Origin: Sweltsa coloradensis
Lineage: Eukaryota > Arthropoda > Insecta > Plecoptera > Chloroperlidae
DNA length: 64,000 bases
NCBI GenBank assembly: GCA_024449915.1
Contig: JAMZAV010000102.1
Location: forward strand, 604,856 to 668,855
Reading direction: 5' to 3'
A model generated the notes under the pieces. The model was not told the DNA's origin, searched no databases, and saw nothing but the letters and a program-made list of their open reading frames with translations. Position numbers and translations under genes: made by a program. How positions within the stretch are numbered: position 1 is the stretch's first letter; each line of letters opens with the position of its first letter. Below are positions 1 to 10,830 of the stretch, piece after piece.

Positions 1-1059
1 TGGTGTATTGTGTTTATAAGTAGGCCTATAGTAGGCAAGGAAAGATATATAGGCCTAGTTCATAAAGAACTTCAATGAATGGCTCAAAAACTTAGAACAT
101 TTTGTGCATTTGGGTTCTTGAAAATGCTTGAACTTTCACAGATACTAGTACTAAATTTTCAAATAAAACAAATAAGTGATGTGTGATATGCTCTGTGAAA
201 AAGGACCTTAGGTGAGAAATGTTTTCTTTTCTAAATGCTACAAAAGTTTGTAATTTTGAATATTTTGATGTATCATACTTCAATTTATGAATAAATGAAC
301 AGTTTACAATATTATATTTATTTAAAGGGAAAAGTGTACAAATATTATATTATAAATTATACTAGGAAACGCTCAGTTGGACGCGTTGATAAGCGAGCAC
401 GTGCTATAGCCAGACCCACATTGCACATTTTTTTTAAATTTTAAAATTTGCGACGTTCACTGTCGACGGGGCCATGTTTCCAATATTATTTATGATTGCC
501 AAGGTATTTGGGTAAACCTTTACTTTGTGGATAAAATCCACTGCCATCTAGAGGACCTTGACATCATTTCCTTGGGAAAACTATTTGAACTCTTTGGTAA
601 CAAATAATACACTGCTTCCTCGATAGTATTTTGATTACTTCTAGGTGGCAGTGCATAGTGGCCAGAAACCTCGTGCGACTTTTCGTTGCCATGGTACCGT
701 TACTTTTGTTAAAATGTAATTTCCATCTACACTACTTATCGGATCAAAATAAAACTAACATATTCGTGACCGGACGGACCTTCTAAATGATTTGGTCACA
801 TCAGATTTTGTAGCCGTTTAGTTTGAAAAAAAAACTTTTGATTAACTTTAATGTACAACTTTGTAACTTTTTGAACGATTTTGCCACAAAACAAATGGTA
901 TTCAATCCAGATCGAAGCTTGCGGATGGTCCAAATTTCAACTCGATCCGAACCTCCGTTCGAACGTTATGGCGAGACATATAAACAAACAAAAAAAAACA
1001 AAACCAGTGACTATTATTTCCGGCAGAGTCAAATGGAAACGCTTGCTTAATTATTGTAT
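1..1059. other. No recognisable gene
   Basis: AT-rich sequence with short chance reading frames on both strands. I see no splice-flanked exon, TIR pair or RNA gene in it. A TSD for the next element (ATTATAAA) occupies 1060-1067. Confidence 0.5.
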
Positions 1060-1067
1060 ATTATAAA

Positions 1068-2458
1068 TAGGGACATGAAATTTTCGCGACGCGTGTTTTT
1101 ACGAAATTCTACAAATATTGAAATAATGCATTTTTTTCAATACAGTGTGTTTAATGGCAGTTTGGGCTATTAGATAACGTTCGCGACTTTTCGCGATTTT
1201 TTACCATTTTAACCGTTTTCCGCGATTTTTAATGATTATTCTCGTTATTCACGAATTTTTCCGCGATTTTACAACTTTTTGCGATGTTTTTCCAATTTTT
1301 AGTGTTAAAAATCGCTAAAAGTGCAAAATTATTTGAAAATCCCGCTAGATTTCGAGTTTCGATCATAATCAAGATGGCTGACTGTGCAATCGATTATTTC
1401 GCCAAAAGTTCGACTAATCGATTTTTCGTTCGATAGTCGTTCATACCAGCTGATTGTGATGCTTTGTGGCCTAAAATTATTGTTGTCATCCTGTGATGGA
1501 CTGCAGATAAAATGCCGAAAATAACCGATGTTTTATCTCGCGCGCGTGTAAATAAAGATAAATACATGTTATTTGTTTGATTTCAATAGACCTACACGTT
1601 GTTTTCTTGCATAAGATGTGTTTTCAGCACAACAAAAGAGTTGACAGGCTGCCTGGGACTACCTAACCTCAAATTCGCGATGTCTTGAGGCACTGAGTTA
1701 AAGCTGTTAACATTCAGTTAACTGTAAGAACATCGTTGATTTGTCTAAATTTTGAGAACAAGTGCCCTAAACATAGCCCTAAGCAATTCAAATACGACTG
1801 GACCCTAGACCTAGGCTAGGCCTAGGCTAGGCCTAGTATGGAGCAGGTTTAGGGCCTAGGCCTAGGGCCATCTTCAGGAAAAAACACAGGATTGGACTTT
1901 TATGATCCCACGGTTGCATCTAGGCCTAAGCTAGGCATAGTCGACTTATGTCTGCAAAAAAATGCACAGAAGAAATTTAACACTGAGATAATATTTTAGA
2001 ACCTTTGCCCCAACCAAGGCCTAGGCCTACACATCTCAAGCCCCTAGCCTAGGCCTACCTTACACTTCAATTTTGTATGACATTCGTTGGTATGTAGGCC
2101 TAGTAGTTCATTTCCTAGGCCTAGGCCTATATCACGAAATCAGGGTCTAGTCTAGATTTTTAACTGGGGACAGTAGCTTAGGCCTAGGCAGTTCTGTTAG
2201 TGCTAGCTATTTTGCCGTAGGCCTAGGCCTAGCTAAGTCTAGATTAGGCTAGTGTCTTCCACTACATTCTTGTTAAATATAAATTATAACAATATGCATG
2301 AATGACACACGGTGACATGCAAATTATCAAATTTATTCACCGCTTTTATTTACCGCTTTTTGTCGAGTTTTGATTTTAACACCGACTTTTTGCACCGCTT
2401 TTTAATAATTTTTGTACCGCTTTTTGGTGGTTTTATTTACCATAAATGTATGTCCCTA
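1068..2458. mobile_element. Non-autonomous hAT-like element, family A, copy 1
   Basis: Starts TAGGGACATG and ends TATGTCCCTA, so the terminal inverted repeat is about 9 bp. It is flanked by an exact 8-bp duplication ATTATAAA (1060-1067 and 2459-2466), the hallmark of hAT transposition. The 1,391-bp body has no transposase frame. Its ends are AT-rich with repeated 'cgcgatttt' and 'accgctttt' words, and its middle holds a dense cluster of TAGGCCTA words (about 1.8-2.25 kb). A second copy sits at 10831-12806 with a different TSD, which fixes both ends. The hAT assignment is inferred from the TSD length and TIR style, since no protein remains. Confidence 0.85.
1796..2250. repeat. TAGGCCTA-rich palindromic cluster
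   Basis: Densest example in the first part of the window of the palindrome TAGGCCTA / CTAGGCCTAG, often in runs such as ctaggcctaggcctag. Other strong clusters are near 12.16-12.6, 16.3-16.5, 22.0-22.2, 31.0-31.38 and 37.9-38.06 kb. Because it occurs inside and outside different transposons it is not a single transposon's repeat. Confidence 0.7.
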
Positions 2459-2466
2459 ATTATAAA

Positions 2467-3380
2467 TCAAAATTTTTAATTTAAATCCCCCCCTCCCTAC
2501 CCCCCTTAAAAATGTAAATCTATTTCAGTTCTATGGTCAGTTTCTTGCACTAACAAGAGTTGAAGTTGAAACAGAAAATCAATATGCGGCAGCCTCAACA
2601 AGAATATAAAATGATCATTTTATTTATAACAAGCAATTTAAAAACTCATATATTATACCATTCCCAATTTAGCAAGTGTGACTAAAAGTTCCTTTTTCCA
2701 GAGCACATCACATAATAGCAATGCAGATGCTCTGCTATAATATGGGAAGAGGTCTTTAAATTAGCTAACAGTAACTTTTTACTTTATCATAGCTGCAGAC
2801 ATCATCCGCAGATGAAAAGTTGTGTGTTACTATTGCAGTACCGGTAGTTGCTCATTATTATTATTTATACTTATAGTTATATATTATTAATACTAATTCA
2901 TGGTAGGGCCTGCAGTAAATTGGGACTATCATTATTATTATGTGATGAGTGGGTAGTGGTTGGAGAGAGAGGGGGGGAAGGGAGAAGAGAGAGTAGAGCA
3001 AGTGTGTGAGAGAGGAGGTTGGAGCCAGAACCTACGTCTGTGTAGAGTACCTTCAAACGACCAGTGGCCTGTTAGCAGCTTGGAGCTTGGCCTTGATGGT
3101 TTTGTTTTTTGTGCACGGTTGGTGGTAGATGGCCATGGCCTAGGAGGTGATGGTGTGTGTGTCTATAAAAAGTGATATAAAATGCTATTTTTGTTAAAAT
3201 GAATGCTATAGGGCCAGGCCCTAATCATTGTCACTAAATATATCTGTATGTCATTGTGATAATTTTGTTTAAATCCATCATCTACTAGTTATATTCGAGA
3301 CAAACAAAGTTACAGAAAATAAAACTTATCACAATCAGTCCGCTTAACACCCGCTAATAATAATACCAGGTCTAAAACGG
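2467..3380. other. No recognisable gene
   Basis: AT-rich, with a purine-rich low-complexity stretch near 2.95-3.02 kb. No frame, TIR or RNA gene recognised. Confidence 0.45.
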
Positions 3381-4010
3381 TTGTTTATATCCCAAAATCT
3401 AGTCACATTTTTTGACAAAAGCTCAACTCATGTTTGTAGAACAATATTTAATAAATTACCAGCTTCTAGGGATGGGTCAGGGATGGGTCGTTTGTTTGGG
3501 ATGGGATGTTTGTTTAGAGTTTTATATAAACATGTAAACGTGATGGTAAAATTACATTTTTTTAAATTTTTTAATAAATGAAATGTTATTTTGTTCACTT
3601 TCGGAGCCTACACAAACACGGGCTAACAAATTAGGCCGATAATTTTCTAAAAGTGCTTAAATTTGGCGGAGGTGCCGGGTCCTAGGCTGTATTAAGGCAT
3701 CTTGTCTGTTACACATGGTGGAAGTGCCGGGTCATTAAATGCGAGAGTGAGAATAAAACCGCTGTTAATTATTCGTCGGTCGCTCATAAGTACAAAATTA
3801 TGAATTTTGTTGTAAAACCTAGGCTTCCGCCTACCTTTTTTTTTTAGAAAACAGGGCAATGAAACACAAAAATTTCAAAGTGTTAAACGTTTAGGAAAAT
3901 ACCGTAAGTGCTTTTTCCCATCCCTACCAGCTTCAATTAAATACTCCAACTCACTTACACTGCTTAAATATAAATTGAAAGCCCTTCTTCTAAATAATGC
4001 TTATTACTAG
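3381..4010 (+). pseudogene. LINE reverse-transcriptase C-terminal tail, interrupted
   Basis: The reading frame at 3381-3466 resumes at 3935 after a 460-bp insertion and stops at 4008-4010. Its residues (…RTIFNKLPASIKYSNSL…) match the pattern at the extreme C-terminus of CR1/Jockey-like ORF2 proteins, where a 'WN.LP…I…S.SL..FK..LK' motif follows the reverse transcriptase. Only the tail is present, so this is a 5'-truncated dead copy. The family match is from memory of the motif, not a search. The clade (CR1, L2 or Jockey) is not resolved. Confidence 0.6.
3467..3926. mobile_element. hAT-like MITE inserted in a LINE tail
   Basis: 460-bp element beginning TAGGGATGGG and ending CCCATCCCTA, flanked by the exact 8-bp duplication CCAGCTTC (3459-3466 and 3927-3934). 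Removing it and one duplication restores an open LINE C-terminal frame, which independently confirms both ends. It has no coding capacity. Confidence 0.88.
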
Positions 4011-5388
4011 GGCTGTGCAAATAGTGATTTTTCACTTCAAATCGAATTTCGAATAACCAAACTAGAAAAGTTTAAATATCAAATAATTTTAGCTTCAAAT
4101 AATTTTGAATAACAATGGAAATAACAGCATTTATTATAAATTGACAAATTGAGTTTTATTTAACAAAGTAAATTTAAATTTAATTGTGCTGTTTCAGGTG
4201 GCTTATGAGGGGGTGATGTTGTTGCTTCAAAATAAAAAATATCCTAAGTACGTAGGCTTAATTAGAATCACCAGTTTTACTAGGTCTTCTACATAGCCTG
4301 ACCTAGGCCTAGGCTAGCCTAGTAATGTAAATTTCTAGAGAATTTTTTTTTTTAGAAATTTCCACAACCAACCCCACAACCTTTTAAAGATGAGTGCTTA
4401 AAATTTCCTTTAGGCCTAGGCCCTAGTGTAGCTAGCTAGAGTAAGCACCTTTAGGCCTAGCTAGGCCCTAGGCCTACTAAATTTCATACAACCATGGATG
4501 GCCTTGTCAGAAAAATTGCATTTTACAATGTAGCCATCAACCTACTTTAAATAAAGTACATTATTATTTGTTTGCAATTGAAAAAAAGTGGATTTTTATT
4601 TACCGTTATTTACCATATTGTCAAGTTTTTGCATCGTTTTTGCCTATTTTATATACCGAAATGAAGTGTTTTTATTTACCATTTTTCAGTGTCCCTACGT
4701 ATAGATTACTTCAGCCTATTACTTTTTCCCAAAGAAAATACAATTCTAAATCATTAAAGTTTGATTTACAAAATTGTATTCCCTTAGACTAAATTGATTT
4801 TTCAACACTTTTGGTTTGTTAATGCATTTGATATTCATATTTTGTATAATGTGTTTGTGTAGGCTACCTACTTGTTGTTATGTGTTTGTGAATTTGTATT
4901 ATGTCCCATATATGTACAAATTGATCCACTACGTAAACGTTTAAATCTCGTGTTCTTTGCCCATTCTCGATTCTTTTTATTTACATGTTGTTTTACTCGG
5001 GTCAAGGAGATTCAATAAGAGCAGCTCTATGATTAGTATCATGTACCATACCAACATACACCACACCACTACAGTACCAGGGGACACTAGAGTTCACTCC
5101 ACAGTTCACTCCAGAGTAGCCTCGTGCTGGCAAGCATAGAGACACTAGAACTAGCTGCCAATAAGCTGAATGGTACCACAGCCTGTATTGCGTGACTTAC
5201 ATGAATGGTACTAATATACACAGGCCTAGAGCAACAGATATTTACAATAACAGCGCTCAAGTATTGGTCCTTGAGAAACAAGATCGGCCAGATTTTTGGT
5301 CCCTTAGTGTTCGTTTAAGTTATTAACGAGGTTTTACTGTAGGCCTACTTCCTAGGTAGGCCTATGCAAATTCATCAATCTCTTGTGT
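4011..5388. other. No gene; scattered transposon-end remnants
   Basis: 4016 opens with TAGGGCTGTGC and 4570-4696 ends in a sequence like the 3' end of family A (…ttatttaccatttttcagtgtcccta). I could not pair these into one element with matching TSDs. A TAGGCCTA cluster lies near 4.30-4.48 kb. Confidence 0.35.
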
Positions 5389-5838
5389 TGATGACATCTG
5401 GTCCAAAAAGTTCAAATCGGTTCCTCCACGCCGGAACCGGTTCTTAAAGGTCAAGTTTTGTTCAATGTATCAGCCACACATGCGTGTTTTTTGGAAGCGG
5501 CTGTACGGCCGGGAGAGAGCTAGCTTCGGCGCCCGTGCTTTGTTACGTACAACTGCCGACAGTCAGTGTCATGTAGCAGCCTCGTGCATCAAGGCCGTTC
5601 GAGTGCTTGATAATCAGCTAGCGAGGAAGGGTAGATAGCCGGCTACGTCATCACGGACTACGTGGAAATAGACCGCATAAGAAACGGTGCGTAGAATTAC
5701 CATTTGTGCGGAAAAACGGCGGGAATAACTTGACAATGAAGTTCACTGTTGTATAGTAGAACTTGAAAAAATGAAACCGGTTTGAAAAGTCAGAACCGGA
5801 TCGCTATAGAACTGGTTTCTGGGTACCCGATGTCATCA
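5389..5838. mobile_element. Possible 450-bp TIR element
   Basis: TGATGACATC at the left is inverted as GATGTCATCA at the right, and both ends run on into related sequence (tggtcc… / …gggtaccc). Between them are several 'ccggttc' words. I found no clear TSD, so the exact ends and superfamily are uncertain. Confidence 0.4.
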
Positions 5839-5847
5839 CTATTATTT

Positions 5848-6050
5848 GAAACTAATTCATTTGTTGTACTTTTATGGTAGATCAGCTTAGTTTGATGACA
5901 GGAGCGGTGCAGTTCAACAACTGGCCCCGTCCTGGGGCGGATACAGGGGGAGGGGGGAAGGTGCCGTCCCCCCATGAGTATGACCCTATGTCGTTCCGAT
6001 TTTCATTTCATAGGTTCTAGCCAATTATCACCAATTATGTATCTACCTTT
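5848..6050. repeat. Dispersed repeat, also at 18660-18830
   Basis: About 170 bp (…tttgttgtacttttatggtagatcag…) recurs at 18.66-18.83 kb. This copy carries a G-rich insert near 5933 beginning CTGGGGCGGATACAGGGGG, the pattern of a hAT-type 'CAGGGGCGGATC' terminus. Confidence 0.6.
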
Positions 6051-6835
6051 TGTTGATTGAACAGTACCTACTGCACACAATATTGAAAATTACACCAAAA
6101 TTTGACTATAATTCCCATTTTTAGTGCTTTTTTTCGTTAAAAACACGATTTTTGTGAATTTCGGTGTTATTATGTAGCTACCTAATTTACCGGTACACAT
6201 ATTTCGGTTTTTACGCTGATAAAGTTTTGGCATTTTCTGTTTTAGATTTGATCAATTCATGCTCATTTTAGGAAATTAAATAAATTGCTCATATTTTGGT
6301 TTTATCGTCAGTAGCGAAATACACGTAGGCCTACCTCTAATTATAGGCCTAACAAGTTTTTCACATCATGAAATCGATTTTGATTTTGAAATAGAGCTGC
6401 ACCCCTAACAATCAAGCTATTTTCACGAGGCCTATTTTACTTCAATAAATGCAACTTACATAGTGAACTGTGGTGTGAGCTAGTGAACATGCTGGGAACA
6501 TGCTGGTGCTTCTTCATGACCACTAACTTAACGATATCATCACTTCACTTACTGACAACAGCCGTGTCACATATCTTAGAGACTGCAAGAAACAAGACTG
6601 TAAATTCTAGGTTTTCTTTTCTCAAACTTCCGTTCCGAGTTGAGGTAAGAAGCAAACTGACAATAATTGCTTTGTGCCATGCCCCTTGACAGACTTTCCA
6701 CCATTACACTAACGATTAACGAAATGATATAGTTAAGTAAGCAGTTGAGCACCGTACCAAGCATGCAGGATAAACCTCTTAAAAGGGAGGATAGAGGAAT
6801 TAGGAGTTACTCAATTGTTCCAAGAACTGACTTAC
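6051..6835. other. No clear gene
   Basis: Short plus-strand frames at 6483-6689 and 6745-6987 are unsupported by any family resemblance. Nothing else is recognisable. Confidence 0.35.
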
Positions 6836-6983
6836 AAACATCATTTGAAATATTGTGCGACATAATTGTAGGCGGCTGGATGACGATGTCAGAGCAAGTT
6901 GAAGAATCACAGGTGAGCAGCAACATACGATGTGGAAGGTTCTTGAGAAGCCTACTTGATGATCGTTCAGGTTCCTCCCATTC
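6836..6983 (-). CDS. Candidate internal exon of an unidentified gene
   Basis: On the minus strand a strong 3' splice site (tgttgttcatttcag) precedes a 148-bp segment that ends at a consensus donor (gtaagt). Two of the three frames are open throughout. The frame beginning with the 1-nt remainder is in phase with the candidate exon at 14285-14378. The frame beginning with a full codon starts EWEEPERSSS. The plus strand of the same DNA is also partly open and ends at a possible donor near 6915. I recognise no domain, and orientation and frame are uncertain. Confidence 0.28.
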
Positions 6984-7117
6984 CTGAAATGAACAACACA
7001 GTGACAACACAATGATAAAAGAAAAATTATTGATACTGTAGCTAATTGGTAGAGGTAGTGGAAAATGGTAATAATGAAATTCATGAGTTTATTAAATGTC
7101 CATTTTATTGCCTAAAA

Positions 7118-7924
7118 CAGGGCTGCCACTGACATTTAAAAAAAAATCCTGCTGGAGGACGTTAAAAATCCACAAAAATCCGTGAAAAGTCTAAAAACGT
7201 TAATTTCATTGATCAAACTATGAAAATGGCTAAATGTTATGTTTATATTTGTTACCATCATAACCTAAAAGTTGCCAAGGGTCTAGGCCTATGCACAGAC
7301 GTGAATAAATGAGCCAGAAACGCCCGTGGTTGCTTTAATTAAGATTGTATAAAAATGTAAAATGTTACTTATTTACAGAAAATCTATTTTAAATCTGACC
7401 TGGTTAAAAAATTCTTAGGCCTAAGGCTAGGCCTAGCCGCCTAGGCCCTAGGAATGTTGCTTCACAATTTTGACCTAGGCCCATGTGTTGTGTTTATTAA
7501 TAACATTGCAGTCTTGAGAACTTGTTAATGACATTTTAATCATATACTAATTCTATTTTTCACTTTTATGATCACATAATCCAGACTTTATAAACAAAAA
7601 CGAAAGAAAACAATTTTGTAGGCTCCAATCCCCATTGTTTGTTCTTGGCTCCGCCCCAAAGCAACTGTTCTGGCAAAAGCAGTTCCTACAATGTCTAGGA
7701 CACGGCTCCGCCTTTGCTCCGCCCCCTATCGAAAGTCGAATCGATTATCGTCCCGCCTTCAATGTTTACAATCGAAATTAGCCCGCGCAAATTCAAATAT
7801 ACGAAAATAAGCATAGAAAACGTAATTAACGAAATATCCGTAAATAAGACTAAAAATCCGTTTATCTGTTTTGCACCCTAAATATCCGTAAAAACAGATA
7901 AAATCCGTTAAAACGGCAGCCCTG
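7118..7924. mobile_element. hAT-like non-autonomous element
   Basis: 807-bp element starting CAGGGCTGCC and ending GGCAGCCCTG, flanked by the exact 8-bp duplication GCCTAAAA (7110-7117 and 7925-7932). The subterminal regions are rich in 'aaaaatccgt'-type words on opposite strands. No transposase frame. CAGGG-type ends with 8-bp TSDs are typical of hAT/Charlie elements. Confidence 0.87.
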
Positions 7925-8122
7925 GCCTAAAATGTTCTAATATTGTTGACGAATAACATCATTTAGAGATGGAAAAACCATACTTTGAAAACGCGAATTA
8001 AATTGCACGAAACTGGTCAAAATGCGAATTAAGGGGAATCCCTTTCGGGTAATTCGAATATAATTGTTGATTCTGAGGCTATGTCCCGCCAAAAAAATAA
8101 TCTGCTCTTTTATTAAGTCCCT

Positions 8123-9395
8123 CTTTCATTCTAGGGCCTACTAACTTTTCAGACGTCTTTAATGCATTCTTAAGAAATCATATTTTGGTCTAGGGATTCC
8201 CCTTAACTCGCGAAATTGAACCTTTTAGAGTGCAAAATGTAGGGTGGTGGTGGAGGTGCCGGTCCAGACCGAACATTACGCGTGATTAGACTGTGCCTAC
8301 TCAATTTATTTATTTAACACGGTTTATTGAAACTCGTAGGTACATAAATTAATGTTAAAAAAATGTTAGATAGATTTTGGCAAAACAAATCGACCTCATT
8401 GTTTTTTTGGCAATTTTTCTTATCAAAAGCAAAATTTGATCCGGATGATCGGAAGGGCTGTTGCGTCGTGGGTGGCGAAATGTTGAGCAGTGCCTCATCA
8501 GTCATCATCGACATGACGCAAGAGCCAAAGGATCATCCAAAACTCATCTACGTGTCGTGAAAAGCCTACAATTTATCAACAAAATTTGTGTAATCACGTA
8601 AGGATACCACATACACACACACCGTATTGGACCGAATATAGCACGATCTTGAATATAACACCACCCCCAATTTTTGGAATCATTTCAACAAAAGAAAATC
8701 AAGAAAATTAAATGTAGAAGAAATATTTTTTATTTACAATACACGAATGAATAGCCTGAGGTTTCACTCTTACAAAAACATTTTGAACAATGTTAGGGCA
8801 GACCAATTTATTTAATAGTGTAGTAGGGCCAAGCACAAGCTCACATAGGCCAACCACAGTTCACCAGTCTGATCTAGGGATGGCATAGATAATCAATCAT
8901 TGTGACCCAAGTAGCGATTTCCAAGAAAAACTTTTTAATTCTATGCGCAATTATTTTGGTGGTCATTAACCGCGGAACCATGATACACGGCAATATTCCC
9001 ATGGACTTTTCCGCGGTAGCCATCTTATTTTTCATGATTATCAATATTGTTCGCAGCCTAGATAACGTACTGTATTTAACAGTTCAGCCTACCGTATCAG
9101 ACTGAATATAGCGCGATGTTTTTCTCCGAAAGTACAGTCTCAAAAACAGCACTCGCGTTATTTCCGCGCTCTTGCATTTGAAATAGCGCCGAACTAAGCC
9201 TCCCGCAATATAACTCCCGCGCATCGCGCCACTACCATTCGACGCAGCCGAACCCGGATGTGAGGCGACGTCATCATGGCTCGCGAAAAGACTGCGGAAT
9301 CACCGCGTATCACAGGTTCCACGAAATGACACAAAATACTTGTATTATAAGTTTTTCTTGGAATCGTTCGATCTGCTTGAGGTCCGAGACTATAC
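8123..9395 (+). repeat. Direct duplication, unit A1
   Basis: About 1.27 kb beginning ctttcattctagggcc that recurs at 10452-13735. Unit A1 is uninterrupted and shows the empty site (single CTCATCAG) for the hAT-like element in unit A2. The two units differ mainly by single-base indels in homopolymers. It contains an ACCGTATTG end near 8627 and an ACCGTATCA end near 9093, both belonging to the TIR family annotated at 12944. Confidence 0.85.
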
Positions 9396-9429
9396 TACGA
9401 CTTCCCCCTAAAAAACGGGTTTATATTTT

Positions 9430-10085
9430 GCTTATTGAGTACCGTACAGACATCGATTTAAAATACAAAAAGACTTTTGTACAGGGTTCATGAAAGCTTC
9501 CAATAGTATAAAAAAAAACAGTTCTGCGAAATCGGATTTTGCATTTACCCGAATTTGGGTTTTTCCATTGTTGGCATTTCCTAAAAAATGCCATATTTGA
9601 CTGTCCATTATTAAGCACTAAATAGCATTGGCGAAAAAATTCTTTCTACGCCCATTGAAATACTAACTTAAAATGATCCGATTACAACCAAAGTTAAAAT
9701 CCAATATGGCTGCTTATTCCTAATATTCACAATATGAATAGTGTTTTCGTGCTGTTTTTACACTCTTTTTGTTACATAATTCACTTTGATGATGTGGATA
9801 TTAGGAATTAGCAGCCATATTGGATTTAAACTTTGGTTGTAATCAGATCATTGTTTAAGTTATTTCAATGTGCGTAGGAAGAATTTTTCCTCCAATGCTA
9901 TTTAGATGGACAGTCAAAAAGGGCAGTTTTGAGGAATTGCCAACAACGGAAAAAACCAAATTCCGGGTACATGCGAAATTCGATTTCGCAGACCTGATTT
10001 TTTTAAATACTAATGGAAGCTTTCATGAACCCCGTACAAAAGTCCTTTTGTATTTAAATCGATTTCCTACGGATTTACCGGACAT
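9430..10085. repeat. Large inverted repeat (foldback)
   Basis: Arms of roughly 290 bp (about 9430-9720 and 9793-10085) surround a ~70-bp spacer. For example 'ccaatatggctgcttattcc' on the left is mirrored as 'ggaattagcagccatattgg' on the right. The arms are diverged but align along their whole length. No TSD or coding region. It lies between the two units of the direct duplication. Confidence 0.75.
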
Positions 10086-10451
10086 CGTTTGATGCTGGGC
10101 GTGAAAATTTGGAAAAAAGCTGGTACTCCAATGAGCAACATATAAACCACGATTTTGTGACGTAACCTTTCCCCCTAACAAAACTATAGAAGACACTTGT
10201 TTTGTAGGGAATTAAATGGGGAATATTTTTGCCATTGAGATATTTTGTCTATCTCAAACCAATTTGGAGATATTCGATAACAAACACCTTTTGGCCGCCA
10301 TTTTCCAATATGGCGGCCGAAGCTCCAGTCCGATTGTAAGGGAGTTTTAGTATGTTAAGAAGTATTATATAAGGAAGGTTTCTTCAAAATTTCAGCGACA
10401 TCGCAATTTTTTCCTCCAAACGTCAATATACGATCTTATTTGACAGGATTA
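10086..10451. other. No gene seen
   Basis: About 365 bp of unique-looking sequence between the inverted repeat and unit A2. Nothing recognised. Confidence 0.4.
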
Positions 10452-10830
10452 CTTTCATTCTAGGGCCTACTAACTTTTCAGACGTCTTTAATGCATTCTT
10501 AAGAAATCATATTTTGGTCTAGGGATTCCCCTTAACTCGCGAAATTGAACCTTTTAGAGTGCAAAATGTAGGGTGGTGGTGGAGGTGCCGGTCCAGACCG
10601 AACATTACGCGTGATTAGACTGTGCCTACTCAATTTATTTATTTAACACGGTTTATTGAAACTCGTAGGTACATAAATTAATGTTAAAAAAATGTTAGAT
10701 AGATTTTGGCAAAACAAATCGACCTCATTGTTTTTTTGGCAATTTTTCTTATCAAAAGCAAAATTTGATCCGGATGATCGGAAGGGCTGTTGCGTCGTGG
10801 GTGGCGAAATGTTGAGCAGTGCCTCATCAG

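Noticed and set aside
4016..6406. Large hAT element from TAGGGCTGTGC to GCTGCACCCCTA
   Set aside because: The ends are only loosely similar and the flanking 8-mers do not match.
8023..8215. Inverted words aaggggaatccct / agggattcccctt as element ends
   Set aside because: Short arms only, no TSD, and one arm lies inside the A1 duplication.
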